From contig JAEUWP010000135.1 of assembly GCA_018524725.1 (NCBI GenBank), positions 1-64,000 on the forward strand: DNA of 64,000 bases, in the 5' to 3' direction. Under the pieces are notes generated by a model. That model was not told where the DNA came from, searched no databases, and worked only from the letters and a program-made list of their open reading frames with translations. The position numbers and the translations under genes are program-made. Of this stretch, positions 36,093-46,637 are shown in pieces; position 1 is the stretch's first letter; every line of letters starts with the position of its first letter. Source of the DNA: Podaxis mareebaensis (Eukaryota; Basidiomycota; Agaricomycetes; Agaricales; Agaricaceae).

Positions 36093-37944
36093 TCAGTGCG
36101 AGTGTGTTGCGTCGAGGGCTGCCAGTGCACCTGGAGAATAATTGGATCAGTTGCTGTTGCATTCCAGTTCTACAGGTTGAGCATACCTCCTACAACGCCT
36201 CCACTCTTAACAGCGTGGAATTCCAATCGCTTCTCGACGTCTTGCCCAAGAATTAATCCCACCGATTGCTTCAAGCGTGATTCAAACTTCTCGGACCCAA
36301 TAAATAATCTGAAGACGGGAATGTTAAAAGGACAAATGAATTTGAAGACTGAGCTGTGAACGTACTCTCCGTGTGTGGCGATAGGAATTGAGCCCTGTCC
36401 AAGCGTTGCACGTCCAATGTGGGTGATCACAGCCGCGATAGGACATCCTGCCAATCTGGCACTTCGAGTGGCAACTAATGTGCAGACCCAACGGGTGATC
36501 TCGGCATCCTGATCCGAAACCGTGTCCTTGTCATAGTCTAGAACCTCAGCGATTAACTCCTTGACGCGGCCAAGGTCCTTTGCATCCTCAATCTGGAAGA
36601 GATGGAAGGTGGCGAGACCGAGCGCTTTCTTCAAGGTCTCCGTGGCTACACCACCAAAAAGGAGTGGTGGAGAACGTTCGACTAGGGAAAGAAGGATAAG
36701 GCGAGCAATTTCTCCAAGATAGAACCAACAAGTCATTTTTTGGAACAGGTAGGTGCCAGGGTTGCTGGACCCCTCATCAACTGTGTCGTCGTAAGTGTTT
36801 CGGTTCAGCAACGCTCGCTTGATACACTTGATCAGTGCGATGATGATCTAAACGGGAGTCATCTCTCACCTCACTGAATGCGCCCCACTCAGTGTTGATC
36901 ATCATTGAGGTCCCTCGTAATTGAGGCAACTTTGTTATGGCCGTACCAGCTTCTATATAAGAGCCGTTCGTCCCAGTACCGTATATTGCGGCTAAAAGAA
37001 ATGAGAACGCAAGCGTTGAAGCGAAGTAACCTCCGAACTTACACAATACACATGGAGCAGACAAGTAGGACTCGGACAATAATGCTGCTACAGTCTGTGG
37101 ATGAAAGGCGTTGAGTGGTCAACCACTCAGCGGTATATGGCCAGCACGCACATCATTTACCACGGCAGCACATTTAACACTGACCCTCGCCCTATCAAGT
37201 GCGTCCTGGAGAAGTTGGGCAACATCCTGGCCAATAGTGTCTTTGATCGAGTATCCTTTTGACCAAGCCAAGAGTTTACCATGGCTCAGGCTGGACTTCT
37301 GAAGCGCAAATGGGAAGGTAAACCCAAGTAAGAGACCATCATCCTTGATAGAGTTCTTCTTCAAAAATGTACTGATGGAGTTCGCCAAGAAGTCTTATTT
37401 AAAGTTAGCATGGTCATAGCTGTGAAAACGTGAGACATACCAAAGAACACGACGGCATCCGCTTTCATCATATCTTTAGAGATCTCGAATATTTCCGAAG
37501 CTTGGGTAAATGACCTCTTTCCGTCCAGGTCTATCTTTGAAACCTGACTGCAGAGAGTGTCAATGTCATTTAAAGCTTAATGGTGAATGGATCCCTCACA
37601 GAGTGTTCCAACTGATGTCGAGGACAAGGAAGGTGCTGCAAAGAGTACCATGAGTGCGAGCCCATAACATGGCAGCCTAGTAAGACCGTACCCTTTCTCA
37701 GTTCCATCTGCTTCATGGGTGACAAAAGACGGCCTGAACAAAGGACGTGTCAAGCATCAGCAAAGAATGTTAATCATATCCCTTACCCCATAACGACGGG
37801 TTGGTCTGGGGCTTGGAGGCCACGGCGAAAGGCCTGGCCAAACCCTTCTGTGATTTTTACGAGCTGATCATCGGAGACATGAAAGAGCTTGGCGATGTTA
37901 TCAAGCTCTTTCCGAACAGGAACAGAGACGTTTAAAGTAGCCAT
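36093..37944 (-). CDS. Atypical hexokinase-like protein B
   Basis: This is the twin of gene A on the opposite arm and strand, with the same ten-exon structure and no frame break. It starts MATLNVSVPVRKEL and ends GALAALDATHSH before a TGA at 36093-36095. It keeps LGFTFPFALQ, WSKGYSI, the spliced NDTVAALL, GTGTNGSY, NTEWGAF and KMTCWFYLGEIARL. As in A, the phosphate-1 motif reads LDISWNTLQ instead of the usual LDLGGTNLR. The adenosine motif reads THGE instead of a VDGS type. Sharing of these changes shows they predate the duplication. Continued intact reading frames in both copies, while flanking DNA has diverged, suggests that the protein is under selection for a role other than ordinary sugar phosphorylation. 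Confidence 0.85.
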
Positions 37945-38007
37945 GTCGAGTCGAAGGATGAAGTCGTTATCAGTTTTTTGGCCCTAGTAGCAGCTTGGAG
38001 GTGTCGC

Positions 38008-38016
38008 TTATATGCT
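38008..38016 (-). promoter_or_regulatory. TATA box of hexokinase-like gene B
   Basis: CATATAAGC on the minus strand lies about 65-70 nt upstream of the ATG at 37944. It aligns with GTATATAAGC upstream of gene A. Confidence 0.5.
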
Positions 38017-38440
38017 GCTTTCGTTTATGCATGTTATTCTTCGGTGAGAATGACCGCCGGATGGTAAGGGCCCTTTTCTGAATACTCGGTAGTTAAGAAC
38101 TTGGTTCAGGCTGGTTCGTTTTTGGGTCCTCTAAGCCAGCCCAGGCGGATTGCTGAGCATTTGAGCGCTAATGGATTCCGATTTGCTCAGCCGTCGTGCC
38201 TGAAAGTAGAAGAAGCTCCATGTTCATGTATAATCAAGATGGCGATGTGTATGATCATCTTCGACATCCTATCCCCAAGGGGGTCATGGCAATCTCCACT
38301 CTTGCAGCATAGTGCGCTTAGACAAGCTTGGGAATCGGGGATGGCCGAGAACGCAACGGCATGTCAGATACATTTCATCTTAGAAGCAGCAAGTTGGCAT
38401 CAGAAGTGATGCCATAATTAGCTTGATTAGGCCTACCATA

Positions 38441-38732
38441 CTATTGATGGCCCGTACCTCGAATGGGCCCAAACCTCGGATGTCACATCAGTCACAATAT
38501 GCCCACCAGCTCATTTGACTGAGGCGTGCTCAGCAAGCGTGACAAAGCGTGACTTTGAGCCTGCAGTCGCTCTCTTCATCCGCTCGAAGTCTCCTTAAAT
38601 AAATACTCGCACGATGCACAGAATAGGTGGAAGATGTATCATATAAACTTTCAGAAAGTTTTGTAGAGTATGGGGCAAGATGCAAATGTTCGTCCGAGGT
38701 TCGGGCCCATCCAAGGTACGGGCCACCAATAG
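38441..38732. mobile_element. 292-bp MITE with 42-bp TIRs and TA target duplication
   Basis: Inverted repeats start CTATTGATGGCCCGTACC on the left and CTATTGGTGGCCCGTACC on the right (reverse complement). They match at 37 of 42 positions. The element is flanked by TA at 38439-38440 and 38733-38734. There is no coding capacity. It is absent from the matching place in the left arm (near 20430), so it inserted after the large duplication. The TIRs are unrelated to those of the 32887-33817 element. Confidence 0.85.
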
Positions 38733-39254
38733 TACCAAAACCATCTTTATGGATATCTCTCAGTTCACGTGCAAATTGGTTAATGTAAAAGTTTGAGAAG
38801 TGGACCCATATTTCTCACCCACTTGATCTTTTGTACTACCCAACATATTCTACTGTTTGAACTACTCATTCACAAAATTGACACCACCCACTCATATTCC
38901 GCAGGCGTCAAAATGTACCACTTGAATAACGAACATGCTTCACACGGACTCTCCTCACTGGCATTATCGATGGCTAGATTCCCCTTTGAAGTAGTCAACC
39001 ACATCATTTCTATGGCATGTTTTCTCAGCTCTACTCCATTTGTTCATGTTCACTTCGCATAACTTATGACCACGGTATGGCATCGATGCTTATACCTGCC
39101 CGAGCGCGGATTGAAGTGCCTGTGGACAAAAAGTGGCGAACACTTAAGTTCCAGGCCTCGAAGATTCCCAAAGACATGCCCGAAGCATGAAATGACATGC
39201 AAAATGAGTTGTCGCAACGTAATAGAGACTCAGCTGACTTGATCACGTCTGCCC

Positions 39255-39325
39255 CTTGGCATGGAAGCATCGTGAATTTGCCGCACCCACACCTGCACTC
39301 TACCACAAGGCGCAGCAGTGGGCTT
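39255..39325 (-). other. Conserved CGCGKFTM coding-like patch (X' element)
   Basis: The minus strand reads LLRLVVECRCGCGKFTM, matching the patch at 17395-17470 in the left arm. It lies between hexokinase-like B and peptide gene copy 3, whereas its partner lies between copies 1 and 2, so order is not kept for this item. It may be a decayed or divergent peptide-gene exon. Nothing else supportable is seen in 38733-40260. Confidence 0.3.
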
Positions 39326-40265
39326 GACAGGGTCAATGGCAATTGCCAACCAACGAAAATGGATCCTCCACGAAAGACATTTCCGCCTGCCTTCTAAAGG
39401 CTATGTATATAGTCATTCATGGTCTTTCGGCAGTGATACTCCCTGATCAGTAGGAAATAGCGCCGGTGCCTGACGAAAGCATAGCGATAGCACATATCAG
39501 AAAACAACATCGATACCCTACGATCAATCAGCCGATTGGCTGCCATCCCCGAAGGCTGTGGTACTGCAAAAGAAGTAAAGCGAAGCACACTGAAAATTCG
39601 ACCCAGTTCATTGATGTGGCATCTGGCGATGTATCTTTTTTGCCTTTTGTTGCAGTAACATTATCACATTCCACGTCAATGCGGAGCATCGATTGAAGTC
39701 TGAAAACAACTGATAGAACTTGAGAAATTCGCAGAGACTGAATATCACCAAGCAAGGTCGGGGTACAAAGCATGTATATTTCTAGCTTCATGGCCCAGAA
39801 ACCAGCAACTCGGCTTAAAAGCCTCTCCACTTCGTCGGGCAGTTTCTATGTCATGGAATGAAATGGCGATAGGAGTGAGAAGTAAATAACTGTCCGCTTG
39901 ATGCCACCTTTTTGTTAGAGTTCGCCATCAGTATTCTGGTGGCGCCTGAAGTGAGCTGGTGAGCAGCAGGCATACTCAATGCCGTTGAACTGGGATAGAT
40001 CCTTATGATACATTTGGTCACGAGAGACTCAAGCTCTATCGATAACAGATTTACGCACCGACACCTTTGGACTTAAGACCGATCTGGATCTGTCTTACAA
40101 GGGCCCCAATTTAATATAATCCAATTATTTGACATCCGGGACTTCGATAACTACCAGAGGCAGTGCAACGCCTTCTACGCGAGTGTGATGCCCTACGAAG
40201 CAGCCGATGGACATGCCTCATTGCACAAATAACGGCATCGGCTCAGGGAGTCCCCGATACCATCA

Positions 40266-40271
40266 TATAAA
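40266..40271 (+). promoter_or_regulatory. TATA box of peptide gene copy 3
   Basis: TATAAA lies 99-104 nt before the ATG at 40370, at the same spacing as in copy 2. The intervening leader also keeps a CAACAATGG start context. Confidence 0.55.
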
Positions 40272-40369
40272 GGACAGCGAGTACTTGTGCTTTCGCTACT
40301 TCACAAAACATACTTCCTCCTGCAAGCCCTATACTGCTCGGCGCTGTCAACACATTTAAACAACCAACA

Positions 40370-40616
40370 ATGGCTTTGGCTACTGACAACTTGTTCGTGC
40401 CCTGTCCTTGGTCAACGTTCTTCTTCGATATCTAACCCTTGCATAACAGACCGATTAATGAGTGTGAATGGGTCTACAATTAGTTAGCCGTCATGATATC
40501 CTGAGGCTTGGGATCTCTACTTACGTCACCTTACCTTTAGCCAACGCTGTTGCTGGATGAAAGTCTGTCCGCCTCCACCTCCACCCCGATGGCCACGGGG
40601 CGGCTGCGGCTGGTGA
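40370..40616 (+). CDS. Proline-rich small peptide precursor-like gene, copy 3
   Basis: Exons 40370-40392, 40450-40482 and 40541-40616 total 132 nt and give 43 residues without a break. The leader is MALATDNL, exon 2 gives PINECEWVYN, and exon 3 gives YQRCCWMKVC, a 12-residue core PPPPPPRWPRGG and CGW, then TGA. Introns are 57 and 58 nt, with a TCTAAC branch-like site before the first acceptor. Leader and ends match copy 2 almost residue for residue while the core differs. There is no signal peptide or membrane segment. The product may be a ribosomal peptide precursor or a cysteine-bridged cytosolic peptide. No function can be assigned. Confidence 0.55.
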
Positions 40617-40730
40617 TCCACACGTTACAATGGATGTTTTGTCGTAAATGTAGTTATTCGACTCTACGCTCAGGATTGTGTTGAATGAATATGTTGGTGA
40701 AAGTGTGTACTTTATTTCGGACCACGCATA

Positions 40731-41200
40731 TTGGGATCAAGGAGGGAGCTCCAGATGTTGCTGAGAATTTGGAACGGACCGACGATAAAGCTCACATTCG
40801 CAGGCAAAGGTTGCTTCCACCACACAGTCATCCACCCCAATTGTGATCACCCGCGACCTGGACGGACAGCACCAGCCGAAGGGCTGCTGCCTCCACCTCC
40901 ATTAGCAATGCCAGTGCTGTTTCTTCTCGGGGTGGGCATCGTACCAGGATTCTGTGTTGGGTCTGCTGAAGAAGAACACGCTCAAAAGGCCACAGGGCTG
41001 CGAGATAGAATTGTTGCGTCGAAGCCGGTGCGGGGGATGGAGTGGGTATTGGGTTGTAGCGATTCTGCTGCCGTTTGACGGGTCCTTTTTGGTGTTCTTC
41101 TCGTATCCATCCGTGCCCAGCTCTATCCTTTCTCCTTACTGCTTTCAAAGAATCTATTATATCAAGGAATACTTAGCCTAAATCGGATGACTTTGACCTC
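40731..41200. other. Downstream segment of the peptide-gene repeat unit
   Basis: This stretch matches the region after peptide copy 2 (18780-17250, reverse complement). Conserved words include GACCACGCATATTGG, GCTTCCACCACAC, CATCCACCCCAA and AATCTATTATATCA. A plus-strand frame (KGCFHHTVIHPNCDHPRPGR) is open here but is interrupted by a stop in the left-arm copy. I therefore do not call it a gene. Confidence 0.4.
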
Positions 41201-41249
41201 ATATGTCACAATGAACTTGTAAGGACTGTGAGATCTCCCACTGGACAGA

Positions 41250-41880
41250 TACATCGTTTGATTAGCACACTTAACTGTGAGGACCGACGTCCGCTTGCTC
41301 GTAAAACAGCAACCGAACGCTCATTCGTCACTATTGGATAGAGTGATACTCGTACTGGTGTACTCGCCAAGGGAGAGGTAGACAACGTGGCCTGGCGTTA
41401 GGTATAAAACCCTTTGTCATTATGTTTCAGTCATCCATCGCGTTCGGTTAAAGACTCTCGTTACTCCATTTACTACCAGTTTCTTAATATCCGTTTTCAC
41501 TTCCCCTCTCGATTCCTTACAGTACCAAACGGCGCACAGACTCTTTTCCTCACTTTAAGGTACAGCATAGGAGTAGTAGGAAGGGGGAATTTGGATACCC
41601 TCTGGTTTTCACCTGTAAATTTGAACACTCGCTAATTCATCCCTCGTTCTCTCGTTTCGCTACTCACAGATCCCGCCTCTGTTGCATACTCTCGAGCCTC
41701 TCTCGGTTTGTCTCTGGTTCAACTAGTCTTGTGGCCGCACGAGCGGTGTTTCCTGGGCTATTGGTGTATCATTGGTTGGTGACTTGGAACCTAAACGATC
41801 AACGGACGCCATCGTGCTCGCTCATCCCCTTTCATCTCGTTCGGTGCTAGAATGTTCGTTGTCTTTACATGACATGAGGG
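41250..41880. other. Arm-specific extra segment with a promoter-like core
   Basis: This interval has no counterpart between copies 1 and 2 of the left arm. It contains a TATA-like GGTATAAAACC near 41400 followed by a long pyrimidine-rich leader (about 41425-41700), the usual look of a strong fungal promoter. No gene follows it in frame. It may be a transposed promoter fragment or part of a lost insertion. Confidence 0.35.
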
Positions 41881-42005
41881 CGATACATCACACAAGGCAA
41901 GCTACTTAAACAAATAACAGAGTGCGAGTGGTAAAATGCGGATCCCATCGAAGTATCTGGCGTCCAGTATCCACCACACACATGATCCAGGGTGCCGTCC
42001 ACAGG

Positions 42006-42294
42006 CTACCAGCCACAAGGTCTAGGCATCGGAGGAAAAGGCCCAGGGTTTGGCCAGCCCGGCCAAGGGAAGGGTCGATAAGGCTGAGGGGGTGGACAAA
42101 CTTTCATCCAACAACCTTTGTGACTGCAGTTAAAAGTGTCAGTTATATAACCTAAGCCTGAGGATGTCAGAGGAGCTAACTGATTATACACCCATTCACA
42201 CCCATCGATTAGTCTGTAATCAAAAGATCAGATTTCAAAGAAGGAATCTGAACAAGGATGGTGGGCGAACAAGATATCGGTGGATATAGCCATG
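42006..42294 (-). CDS. Proline-rich small peptide precursor-like gene, copy 4
   Basis: The predicted 57-residue product starts MAISTDIL at 42294. Exon 1 ends TT before GTTCGC, exon 2 gives LIDGCEWVYN, and exon 3 gives HHKGCWMKVC. A 26-residue core rich in Pro, Phe, Trp and Gly (PPPQPYRPFPWPGWPNPG, then PFPPMPRP) and CGW follow, with a TAG stop. Intron positions match copies 2 and 3. The stop differs (TAG against TGA), and several codons in the CGW end differ only at the third base, as expected for a real coding end. The core is about twice as long as in copies 2 and 3. No TATA box stands at the conserved distance, so expression is less certain. Confidence 0.5.
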
Positions 42295-42699
42295 TTGGCT
42301 GTTCGAAGGTGTCAACACAGTAAGGAAAACGAGGTAGGCTATGTGCAAAGAACAAGCGTGCTTGCGGGGCTACAGGAATTCACCGCCCCATACTTATCTC
42401 GTCCTGTCGAAGACCTTCGAACAGTTGGCATTGTTTGCGCCATGACGCAAGTCATACTTTGTTACCCAATTCTCAGATGTGGGTCAAATCCAGGTGATTG
42501 AAGAATAATGAACCAGGATACCCCACATATCGCTTTGGGGATGATACAATAGATTTAGACCAACCACAAGCTGTTGACATGAATGGAGTCAATCCTACGA
42601 ACCGGTTCATGGAAAGGACCGATAATAAGATAGTCGCGTTATCCTTTCATTGAATATAGATCTGGTAATATCACAGCTGAGAAATGCTATGCAACATTT

Positions 42700-45215
42700 C
42701 GTATTGCCAGAAAAGTGGGTTGCAAGCTCACGAGCTCACTTCACTGCGTAGCTAGATCACGAACTCGGACACAGAAGTTGCTTTCCCTTGTAAAGCCCGA
42801 GTCCCAAAAGAAAGAAGTATTTTTGTCTCCAATAAGTATTCCCTTTCACAGGGAGGCGGCTGTAGTTTGGTAGGTGAAATGTGCAAAAATTCTGAAGTTG
42901 GGCCGGTGAAGATCTGAGAATCGCAAGCCGAGTCCCGGAACATCCTCAATATCATGATTGATGCCGTTCCGTGGAGTATGTAACCAGGAGCATCTGTTTT
43001 TGTACCTTTGCAGTTTCGAGCAACAAGCCAGGTCAAACCTTGCGTTATAACACTTGTTCCTCGGGAGCTCTACTTTCAGCTGATGTGTACTGAAAAGGGT
43101 ATGATAGCGATATGGCAATGATAGTGAAGGGGAAAGTGGTTCATTTTGGTGGCCCTGGGTCAGGTTTTCAGTGTCTTCACTGCTTTGGCAGCTACACTGA
43201 CCCCGAAATGTAGCAGACCAGCTGATCACGGGGCACTCGGGTGGTATTTTTCACCGGGTGGCCATTACTATTGTCGGAAGATTATGCAGGATTCTCGAGC
43301 GCTTGTACGGCAGCGAAGCCGAGGCGAGTCAGGCTTCTGAGTTTCTATAACGTGTGGCTTCGAAGAGAGAATCATTTTGCCTGTCAGTACCGCACCTGAT
43401 GACGGAGGAAGCAGGTGCAAACTCTTGCGGCGTGACGAGTCACGGGCATAACAATGTCCGACAATCCAAGTTCGATGTTTGACGCTCACCGGCATGACCC
43501 CTGCCTCACGCCAAATCTCTCCACTACAACGTCGTCACTCACAATTTTTTCCCACCCACCCACACCCAACAGAACGACGATTTGGTGAAGCAAGGACGGG
43601 ATGTGCGGCGGGTGACCCGTCTGCGTTCCCCCTTTCGCCTCACAACCCTGGTTTTTGGAAACTCCCTGGCCTCCAATCAACCATTCCCGCTTATTCATGC
43701 CGTCGTTCACCACATATTTATTATTATTTTTTGCCTTGCCCGTCACGTCATAAGCACTAGATCCTGTTCTCTCAGGAGCGACTTCTGACAGCCTTCGAAC
43801 CGATCAGGGATCGAGCGGCTACTACCCATGCCTGCGAATGCTTCTTTCCGTTTCTGGGCAGGTACATGCATCGACGCCGTTCGGCAATCCCAAATTATGT
43901 CAAGTGAGCGCGAACAGTTGAGTTGAGGAGCTTTACGTAGAATTCTGTGAAACAATCTGTCAACGAAGAACCCAGCAAAAGTGTCAGTGCGTGGGGCCCG
44001 CGCGAAGCATACTCGAGAATCCAACTGGATTTCAATGTTGTGCTTAATATACATTATTCCGAGGCACACTTTTGGTGCATGTAGATTCAGAGTAGGTACT
44101 AGCAATGAAGAAGATACAGCGCCCAAAGCAGCGAAAATGGTCTGAAGAGCACAAGATACCAAGTGGGCGAGGAATAAGTGTCTAATTCTATGGCAAGTAA
44201 TATGAGGTAGGGGAAATTTGTCATATTAGGGGCGAAAGATATGGACCGAGGGCGCTTAGTGTGGTGCAACTAATCACACCCATCAATCACGCGTTTACCT
44301 TATGCCAAGCCCCGCCGCCTCTGAGACGAGCGCTAGGCAAATCTTCCGAGTTCCCGAGTCCTCGAGGAGCCCCAAAATTACACAAGTGCACAACGGTGTG
44401 AGAGCGAAGATTGGTATTCTCCTTCTGGGATGATCTGACATATCATTGGCCGTGTTAGTCACAGATAAAAACATCGATTCTGCCACATAGCGCTAAGACC
44501 GGATGAGGTCGGCGGTCGAAAGTTCATCGATGTTAATCGATTTGGACTGGATTCTCGTGGGATAGGGGTCGATTGTATAGGCGTTCCTATCTTGAATCGT
44601 GCCCGTTGGTCAAGCCGAACGGTCATTTCTTTCGCCGAGTGCAGCTGATCTAGAAGGCGCTGGAAATCCTGCTATGAACTCTATACCCGTGCCTATTGAA
44701 ATTGCGACCGTTCGGAATGTCATGGCATCCTACGAGTTCGTATTGGCGTGCTGTATCAATCAAAGTCTGACAGCAGCAATTATCCATCCTGATAAGATCT
44801 AGTGCCGTAACTGTCCTCTCTTGGCCCCCTTTACACTCCTAGCAGTCGACCTGTATAGGATCCCCTTAACACCATTATGAGTCGATCTCCAGGTTCGTCA
44901 CATTTACCTCACCCCTTATCACCCTGTTCCTCTGACCACATAACTATCACGATGGCTTCGTACCAGAATGCTGATGTCGGCTAGTCTCCCGTAGTCAGAC
45001 TCACGAGGTGTCTTTCCTTATACCATGTGTGAGATATCGGCATTATCCGTCCTAAGTATTCCTCGTGCGTCATGCCGTTCCCCCAAGTCACTCATATGGA
45101 CCCCTGGTAACAACGGTACCAGGCAGTTCTACGATGACGCTTTCCTCCTCTAACCATCAGCTGAAAACTCACCCATCCCACGTAGTCCCTAGTAGACAGC
45201 CCCAGCGCGAAAAGC
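42700..45215. other. Gene-free outer part of the right arm
   Basis: Blocks here match 14432-16400 of the left arm in reverse complement. Open frames are short and not conserved in frame between the two arms, so I see no gene. Confidence 0.5.
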
Positions 45216-45364
45216 CCCAAACTCTAGGGTGTACCATTTCCCTTGCGACCTCGTCTCCGGCTTTGAATCGTATCTGACCTGCGGTCGTATGCACCCGAGT
45301 CGAGTGATAAAGCATCATGGACTGTGAATTCCACTCGTAGACTAATTGACACGAATACACGAGT

Positions 45365-46628
45365 TCAACCCTTCTTCTCACCCTGATACCCCTCAAACGT
45401 TACAACGCGCGAGAACGTGCCTCCAGTGCCCCAAATGCCCTTCCTCAAACACGCTAGCTGAACGGTTTGGCTGTGGTCGATGAACAGATTCGCATCGGCG
45501 CCTTGGTTTTGGATGTGGTAAGCGAACACTAGAGTAACGTGTTCAGGATGGCGTATTTTTTATGCGAGTTTGGTTTACGCACCATCAGGATCCGCTGCCT
45601 CGAACCTATGGCGGAACGGGATGTCAGGAGCAACAGGGCTAGGGTAGATCAAGACACTCACATAATCTTATCCTTCGGAAGAGCGGAAGTGATGGCTGAA
45701 ATCACATCCGTCCTCCATTCCCTCACGTTCTCTGTAATACCCTCACTCTCGATCATAATCATCTACAATGCCTCATCAGGCACGTTCAAAGATAAACATA
45801 AAGATGATAAAAAAGCGCACATATGCACCCGCGTTGATAAACCTGTTCGCTCGGTCGATCAGCCACTTCGGGTCTCTCGTCCCCGCCGCTTCGAGCTCTG
45901 CAACGGAGGCGTCGCCACCTGCACCCCATCTGCCAACGCAACACCGTGAGTATCTACCAGCACGTAGTCAGGGGAGCACACCGTACTGAATCCCAATTTC
46001 AGGTTTTGGCTTCAACCCATAGGACGCGGTTAACTCTACCAAAGCAGCCCAGTCATCCGTCGGGAGCGATAAAAATCCGGAGGAAAGCTCTAGCACGTCA
46101 AATCTACACCCATGTCAGCGTGGCTATTACAAACCTGAAGGCCAAACGAACCCGAACTCGTTACACGCCCTGAGGTACTCCTCGATCACCCTTTGATTCC
46201 CCGCTGAAACTGACAAAACACGCTCAATAAACCCCCCAGTACTAACATAGCACCCTGTGTAACATAGTTGAGCAATAATTTACCAGTTTCAAACCCAGAG
46301 ACTCACCATGTTTATGCGCAACATTGATTAACCCTTTCAACCTCTCCGGAGGCATCAAACTAAACGACCCACCCGCAAACTTGACCCCATCCACATATTC
46401 ACCCCAATCCTTTAACAGCTCGTCCAAGTACGTCTGTGTTACGGGTGCATAGTATGGTCCTCGGATTTCTGTCAAACCGGTTCTACGCGGTTTAGGCGGA
46501 AGTGTGTTGGATGGGAGGAATGAAAAATCGGGGTGTTTTGAACGGAAGGTCGGAGTGGTACTAAAAGGTTTAGAAGGTCGGAGGAGATGTTTTGTTAGGT
46601 TTCGCTGCCCTGTTCGGAGTAAATACAT
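45365..46628 (-). CDS. ComA/phosphosulfolactate synthase-like protein (HSA32-related)
   Basis: The protein starts MYLLRTGQRNLTKHLLRP, probably followed by FRSKHPDFSF. Then come PRRTGLTEIRGPYYAPV, YLDELLKDWGEYVDGVKFAG, GSFSLMPPERLKGLINVAHK, TGGFIERVLSVSAGNQRVIE, GFDVLELSSGFLSLPTDDWA, KPKPEIGIQ, GAGGDASVAELEAAGTRD, MIMIESEGITENVREW and IWGTGGTFSRVVTFEGYQG. These are the ordered blocks of the (2R)-phospho-3-sulfolactate synthase family, a TIM barrel. The archaeal enzyme acts in coenzyme M synthesis, and the plant relative HSA32 acts in heat acclimation. The fungal role is not established. At least five short introns break the gene. An 11-bp minisatellite lies just upstream of the ATG, and the right duplication arm begins about 150 bp past the stop. 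Confidence 0.85.
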
Positions 46629-46637
46629 CGTAGGTGG

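Larger units (their letters stand above)
35985..45215. repeat. Right arm of the large inverted segmental duplication
   Basis: This is the reverse-complement partner of 14432-22850. Order is kept: hexokinase-like B, then peptide gene copies 3 and 4, then intergenic blocks out to 45215. It differs from the left arm by a 292-bp MITE at 38441-38732, an extra segment at about 41250-41880 and the X patch near 39290. Its inner end fades about 60-100 bp past the hexokinase stop, near 35985. Its outer end lies about 150 bp downstream of the ComA-like gene. Confidence 0.85.

Noticed and set aside
40731..41078. 115-codon plus-strand frame after peptide gene copy 3
   Set aside because: The left-arm counterpart carries a stop in the same frame and has diverged as non-coding DNA.
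16792..42294. MSDIN-type cyclic peptide (amatoxin-like) precursors
   Set aside because: The leader, the proline positions and the follower do not match that family; only the general leader-core-follower layout is similar.
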